Source: Desulfobulbaceae bacterium (GTDB taxonomy: Bacteria > Desulfobacterota > Desulfobulbia > Desulfobulbales > Desulfocapsaceae). From it: a DNA stretch of 8,491 nt. Positions 6,138 through 8,491 of this stretch are shown here, piece by piece (the stretch's first letter is position 1; each line of letters starts with the position of its first letter). A program made the position numbers and the translations under genes. The notes beneath the pieces are model-generated. The model worked only from the letters and a program-made list of their open reading frames with translations. It made no database searches and was not told the DNA's origin. The DNA is taken from positions 1-8,491 of the forward strand of contig JAMOMO010000328.1 in assembly GCA_027067035.1 (NCBI GenBank), written 5' to 3'.

Positions 6138-6143
6138 TATAAT
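6138..6143 (+). promoter_or_regulatory. Predicted -10 element of the transketolase promoter
   Basis: A perfect TATAAT lies 75 bp before the chosen start codon. At 17-bp spacing the -35 position reads ACTGTT, a poor match, so this promoter may need an activator. Because ATTATAAT is self-complementary, the same bases also give TATAAT on the minus strand (6141-6136), facing dusB. Confidence 0.45.
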
Positions 6144-6171
6144 AAATAACAGAGAGACTGTTTTTTTTGTT

Positions 6172-6192
6172 TCTGCCGGCTGTGCCTGCAGA
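6172..6192 (+). repeat. Imperfect hairpin in the transketolase leader
   Basis: TCTGCCGGC (6172-6180) and GCCTGCAGA (6184-6192) pair over 8 of 9 positions around a 3-base loop. The hairpin ends 16 bases before the ribosome-binding site and follows a run of eight T (6161-6168). It has no U-tract after it, so it is not a terminator. Whether it matters is unknown. Confidence 0.3.
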
Positions 6193-6208
6193 TTTCCTAC
6201 TATATCAT

Positions 6209-6213
6209 GGAGA
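6209..6213 (+). promoter_or_regulatory. Ribosome-binding site deciding the transketolase start
   Basis: GGAGA lies 5 bases before the ATG at 6219. The in-frame ATG at 6207 overlaps this site and has nothing like a Shine-Dalgarno sequence before it, so the start at 6219 is preferred. Confidence 0.6.
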
Positions 6214-6218
6214 CCCAA

Positions 6219-8153
6219 ATGACCTTGCAACTTACTATGCAATCCAGTGAATTGTCCAGTGAGGAGTTAAGCACATTGCAGGAGATGCGTGTGCGTTGTG
6301 CCAAAAATATCCTGCTTTCAACAAGCCTGGCAGGATCCGGACATCCCGGCGGCTCACTTTCAACCCTTGACAACCTGCTGGTGACATATGGTTGTATGCG
6401 TCATGACGCATCACAGCCTGATCTTGAAGAGAGAGACAGAGTTATCATGAGCATCGGTCATGTTTCTCCTGCAGTGTATGCAACCCTTGCCGAATACGGC
6501 TACTTTACGGAAGGGGACTTCCTCAGCGGCTTCCGTCGTACCGGATCAGGATTCCCCGGCCATGTTGAACGAATCGTCCCCGGTGTTGAGTGGGATACGG
6601 GCAACCTGGGACAGGGATTGTCTACAGCCGTTGGACTGGCCCATGGATTTAAAATTCAGAACCGTTCTAATAAGGTTATCGTCTTCATGGGTGACGGAGA
6701 GCATCAGAAGGGCCAGATCATTGAGGCCATTCGCTATGCCTCGAAGTACAAACTTGATAATCTCATTGTTGTCATCGATCGGAATCATCTGCAGATATGC
6801 GGCACCACGGAAGAGGTTATGCCGCAATCCATTCGATCACTCTACTCCACAAACAACTGGGATGTGCAGTATCTTGAGGATGGGCATGACTATAATGCCT
6901 ACTTTCAGACCTTCTCCAGAGCCTATCAGAAGAGTGACGGCGTTCCCACTGTCATTGTTTCCCGTACCATTATGAGTAAGGGGATATCCTTTATGGAGAA
7001 TATTCCCAAATACCACGGCTCACCGCTTGATCGTGATTCCCTTGCAAAGGCCATGGCGGAACTCGGTGTGGAAGATGAGTTTGAGAAGTGGAATGCAATC
7101 CGTCAGCAGCCGGTGGCAACTGACACCATTCAGGAGTATAAGGCTCCGGAACTGTCAGTATCCGGTGGTACACCTCTGGTGTATGAGGCGGGAACAATGC
7201 TGGATAACCGTTCGGCCTATGGAAACGCACTTCTCAGCCTTGCTGAAGCCAACAACCGAGATGACAATATGATCATCACCGGTATCTCCTGTGACCTTGA
7301 AGGTTCCGTGAAGATGGGAGGCTTTCATAAGCATTCTCCCAAGGCCTACATGGAAGCCGGAATTCAGGAACATCATGCGGCAACCATGGCGGGAGGGCTT
7401 GCAAGCCTTGGTCTGGTCACATTTTTCAGCACCTTTGGTGCCTTTGCCGTGTCGGAGGTCTACAACCAGAACCGGCTCAATGATTTCAACCATGCCAGCG
7501 TGAAAGTGGTTGCAACCCATGTTGGTCTTGATGTCGGTGAAGACGGTCCGACCCATCAGTGTATTGATTATCTGGGACTTTTCCGGAATTATTACCGGTC
7601 TTCAGTCTTCATGCCGGCAGACCCCAATCAGACAGACAGAATTATCAGATATATAGCCGCTGCTCCCGGAAATGTCTTTGTTGGAATGGGACGATCCAAA
7701 ACTCCTGTTATCACAAAGGAAGACGGTTCAGTCTTCTTTGACAGTGATTACAGCTTTCAGGCCGGAAAAGGGGACTGGCTGCGCAGAGGGACTGATGCAA
7801 CGCTCATCACCTATGGTGCAGTTGTTCCTGCAGTAATGGAAGCCTGGGAGATTCTCAAGGCAGCGGGACATTCCGTGGCAGTCCTGAACATGGCGTCCCT
7901 TGTCCCGCTGGACAAAGATGCTGTTTTACAGGCAGCTGATACCGGAGTTGTACTGACCGTAGAAGATCATCATGTTGAAACAGGACTGGGCAGCATGGTT
8001 GGAACCGTACTTGCCGAGGCTGGAAAAGGGATATCCTTCAAACGCCTTGGAGTCTCACAGTATGGTGGTTCCGGGAAGCCGGCGGATCTGTATGCCAGCC
8101 AGGGACTTGACGGGAAATCCATTGCAGAGACACTCAGCGCAATGCTTGGCTAG
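6219..8153 (+). CDS. tkt: Transketolase, one-piece full-length enzyme
   Basis: This 644-residue cytoplasmic enzyme (648 if the ATG at 6207 is used) transfers two-carbon ketol units between sugar phosphates in the non-oxidative pentose phosphate pathway, using thiamine diphosphate and magnesium. The domain order is pyrophosphate-binding (1 to about 270), pyrimidine-binding (about 320-490), then a C-terminal domain. Visible motifs are SGHPGGS near 40-46, GDGE (158-161) with the matching asparagine in DRNH (N189), the catalytic glutamate E384 in GIQEHH, and EDGPTHQ (441-447) with its conserved histidine. Some usual motif residues differ: GHVSPAVYA where many transketolases have GHGS followed by ALYA, and GIQEHH where GIREH or GIAEQ is common. 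This suggests a divergent branch, but the catalytic residues look intact. 1-deoxyxylulose-5-phosphate synthase is unlikely from the motif details. The gene stands alone, with its own promoter region and a strong terminator about 100 bp after the stop. Confidence 0.93.
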   Translation: MTLQLTMQSSELSSEELSTLQEMRVRCAKNILLSTSLAGSGHPGGSLSTLDNLLVTYGCMRHDASQPDLEERDRVIMSIGHVSPAVYATLAEYGYFTEGDFLSGFRRTGSGFPGHVERIVPGVEWDTGNLGQGLSTAVGLAHGFKIQNRSNKVIVFMGDGEHQKGQIIEAIRYASKYKLDNLIVVIDRNHLQICGTTEEVMPQSIRSLYSTNNWDVQYLEDGHDYNAYFQTFSRAYQKSDGVPTVIVSRTIMSKGISFMENIPKYHGSPLDRDSLAKAMAELGVEDEFEKWNAIRQQPVATDTIQEYKAPELSVSGGTPLVYEAGTMLDNRSAYGNALLSLAEANNRDDNMIITGISCDLEGSVKMGGFHKHSPKAYMEAGIQEHHAATMAGGLASLGLVTFFSTFGAFAVSEVYNQNRLNDFNHASVKVVATHVGLDVGEDGPTHQCIDYLGLFRNYYRSSVFMPADPNQTDRIIRYIAAAPGNVFVGMGRSKTPVITKEDGSVFFDSDYSFQAGKGDWLRRGTDATLITYGAVVPAVMEAWEILKAAGHSVAVLNMASLVPLDKDAVLQAADTGVVLTVEDHHVETGLGSMVGTVLAEAGKGISFKRLGVSQYGGSGKPADLYASQGLDGKSIAETLSAMLG

Positions 8154-8251
8154 AGCCTGGATTGATGATGGGAACGGGGCAGCGGAGTTGACAGGCGCCA
8201 TTCCCATCGAAGGTTCACAGGTTCTGCCGGAAAACAGATAGCGCAGGACAC

Positions 8252-8289
8252 AAAAAAGGCCGTTCCCGTGAGGGGAACGGCCTTTTTTT
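8252..8289. terminator. Bidirectional rho-independent terminator between the transketolase and LptE-like genes
   Basis: A perfect 10-bp GC-rich stem (GGCCGTTCCC at 8258-8267 with GGGAACGGCC at 8273-8282) has a 5-base loop. It is flanked by six A (8252-8257) and seven T (8283-8289). It works as read from either strand, which suits the two convergent genes on its sides. The 98 bp between the transketolase stop and this stem hold no other feature that I can see. Confidence 0.93.
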
Positions 8290-8311
8290 ATGTCCTGAAT
8301 TTTCCTTTTAC

Positions 8312-8491
8312 TCAGGAATTTTCTTTGGCGAGAATACTGAGGGTTTTCAAATAGATCTTCTCGGACAGATCATCAATGATTATGCCCAGAGCCTCTTTCT
8401 CATTATCTGCATTCTCAGAAGAGCTGGCCCCGACCTTATACTCTTCTGTCCACACCTCATTTCCAACCTCCAAAAGAACTTTATCGCTTTC
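8312..8491 (-). CDS. LptE-like LPS-assembly lipoprotein, C-terminal fragment (cut by the window end)
   Basis: An open frame enters from the window's right edge on the minus strand and ends at TGA (8314-8312), giving 59 residues with no start in view. It reads E-S-D-K-V-L-L-E at the start, then EVWTEEYKVGAS, a polar turn rich in Ser, Asn and Glu, then the helix EKEALGIIIDDLSEKIYLKTL and a short tail. A beta strand with E-Y-x-V followed by an N-x-x-x-AL amphipathic helix is the usual end of LptE, the outer-membrane lipoprotein that plugs LptD and helps insert LPS. The fragment is short, so the family call is tentative. The coding call is well supported: 59 open codons end just before a terminator that suits this strand. 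The lipobox and N-terminus would be outside the window. Confidence 0.6.
   Translation of the reverse strand, partial: ESDKVLLEVGNEVWTEEYKVGASSSENADNEKEALGIIIDDLSEKIYLKTLSILAKENS

Larger units (their letters stand above)
6061..6218. other. Divergent regulatory region between dusB and the transketolase gene
   Basis: This short region must drive both genes. It contains a self-complementary -10 element (ATTATAAT, 6136-6143), the palindrome GTTACGTAAC (6107-6116), an overlapping inverted repeat CTGTT/AACAG (6116-6129), and an imperfect leader hairpin (6172-6192). Confidence 0.6.

Noticed and set aside
7972..8241. An 89-codon plus-strand frame overlapping the transketolase end
   Set aside because: Most of it is out of frame inside the transketolase gene, and the remaining part before the terminator shows no sign of a gene.
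1..8491. CRISPR arrays, tRNA or rRNA genes, insertion sequences, phage genes
   Set aside because: No regularly spaced repeats, RNA gene structures, transposase motifs or terminal inverted repeats were seen in either strand.

Overview
The window looks like chromosomal DNA of an anaerobic, sulfur-metabolising Gram-negative bacterium. The likeliest source is the Desulfobacterota (Desulfobulbales or Desulfocapsa-like). This rests on protein character only: a PsrA/PhsA-type molybdoenzyme with its own chaperone, a sigma-54-dependent activator, a small protein resembling the AF1514 family of anaerobes, and an LptE-like lipoprotein tail that implies an LPS outer membrane. The taxonomic assignment is an inference and no marker gene proves it. 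There are seven protein-coding genes, two of them cut by the window edges. I see no rRNA, tRNA, CRISPR array, insertion sequence or prophage gene.

Layout. (1) Positions 1-982, plus strand: the 3' part of a sigma-54 activator (AAA+ domain from Walker B onward, then a Fis-type helix-turn-helix), followed with a 4-bp ATGA overlap by an 86-residue uncharacterised protein. (2) Positions 1002-1043: a strong hairpin terminator oriented for the minus strand. (3) Positions 1073-4780, minus strand: an operon transcribed from high to low coordinates. It encodes a TorD-like chaperone, a 766-residue Tat-exported molybdopterin oxidoreductase of the polysulfide/thiosulfate reductase type, and a 268-residue protein with four [4Fe-4S] sites. 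(4) Positions 4781-5133: an AT-rich gap with a good promoter for this operon (TTGACA, 17 bp, TAAACT) and an 18-bp inverted repeat beside its -35 box. (5) Positions 5134-6060, minus strand: a DusB-type tRNA-dihydrouridine synthase. (6) Positions 6061-6218: a short divergent regulatory region with a self-complementary -10 element and clustered palindromes. (7) Positions 6219-8153, plus strand: a full-length one-piece transketolase. (8) Positions 8252-8289: a bidirectional terminator. It separates the transketolase gene from the C-terminal end of an LptE-like protein on the minus strand (8312-8491).

How the genes work together. The chaperone would bind the immature catalytic subunit and hold it back until the molybdenum cofactor is inserted. 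The catalytic subunit carries the twin-arginine signal. The iron-sulfur subunit has no signal of its own and would be exported bound to it. The usual third partner, an NrfD/PsrC membrane quinol-binding subunit, is absent: the operon ends at a terminator right after the iron-sulfur subunit. The AB enzyme must therefore take electrons from something encoded elsewhere, such as a periplasmic cytochrome, or attach to the membrane in another way. DusB, transketolase and LptE are housekeeping functions with no evident link to this operon.

Nothing here is clearly a new biological system. The most unusual content is the anchor-less molybdoenzyme with a Cys/His-rich insertion and an enlarged iron-sulfur partner. 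The regulatory palindromes upstream of that operon and of the transketolase gene come next.
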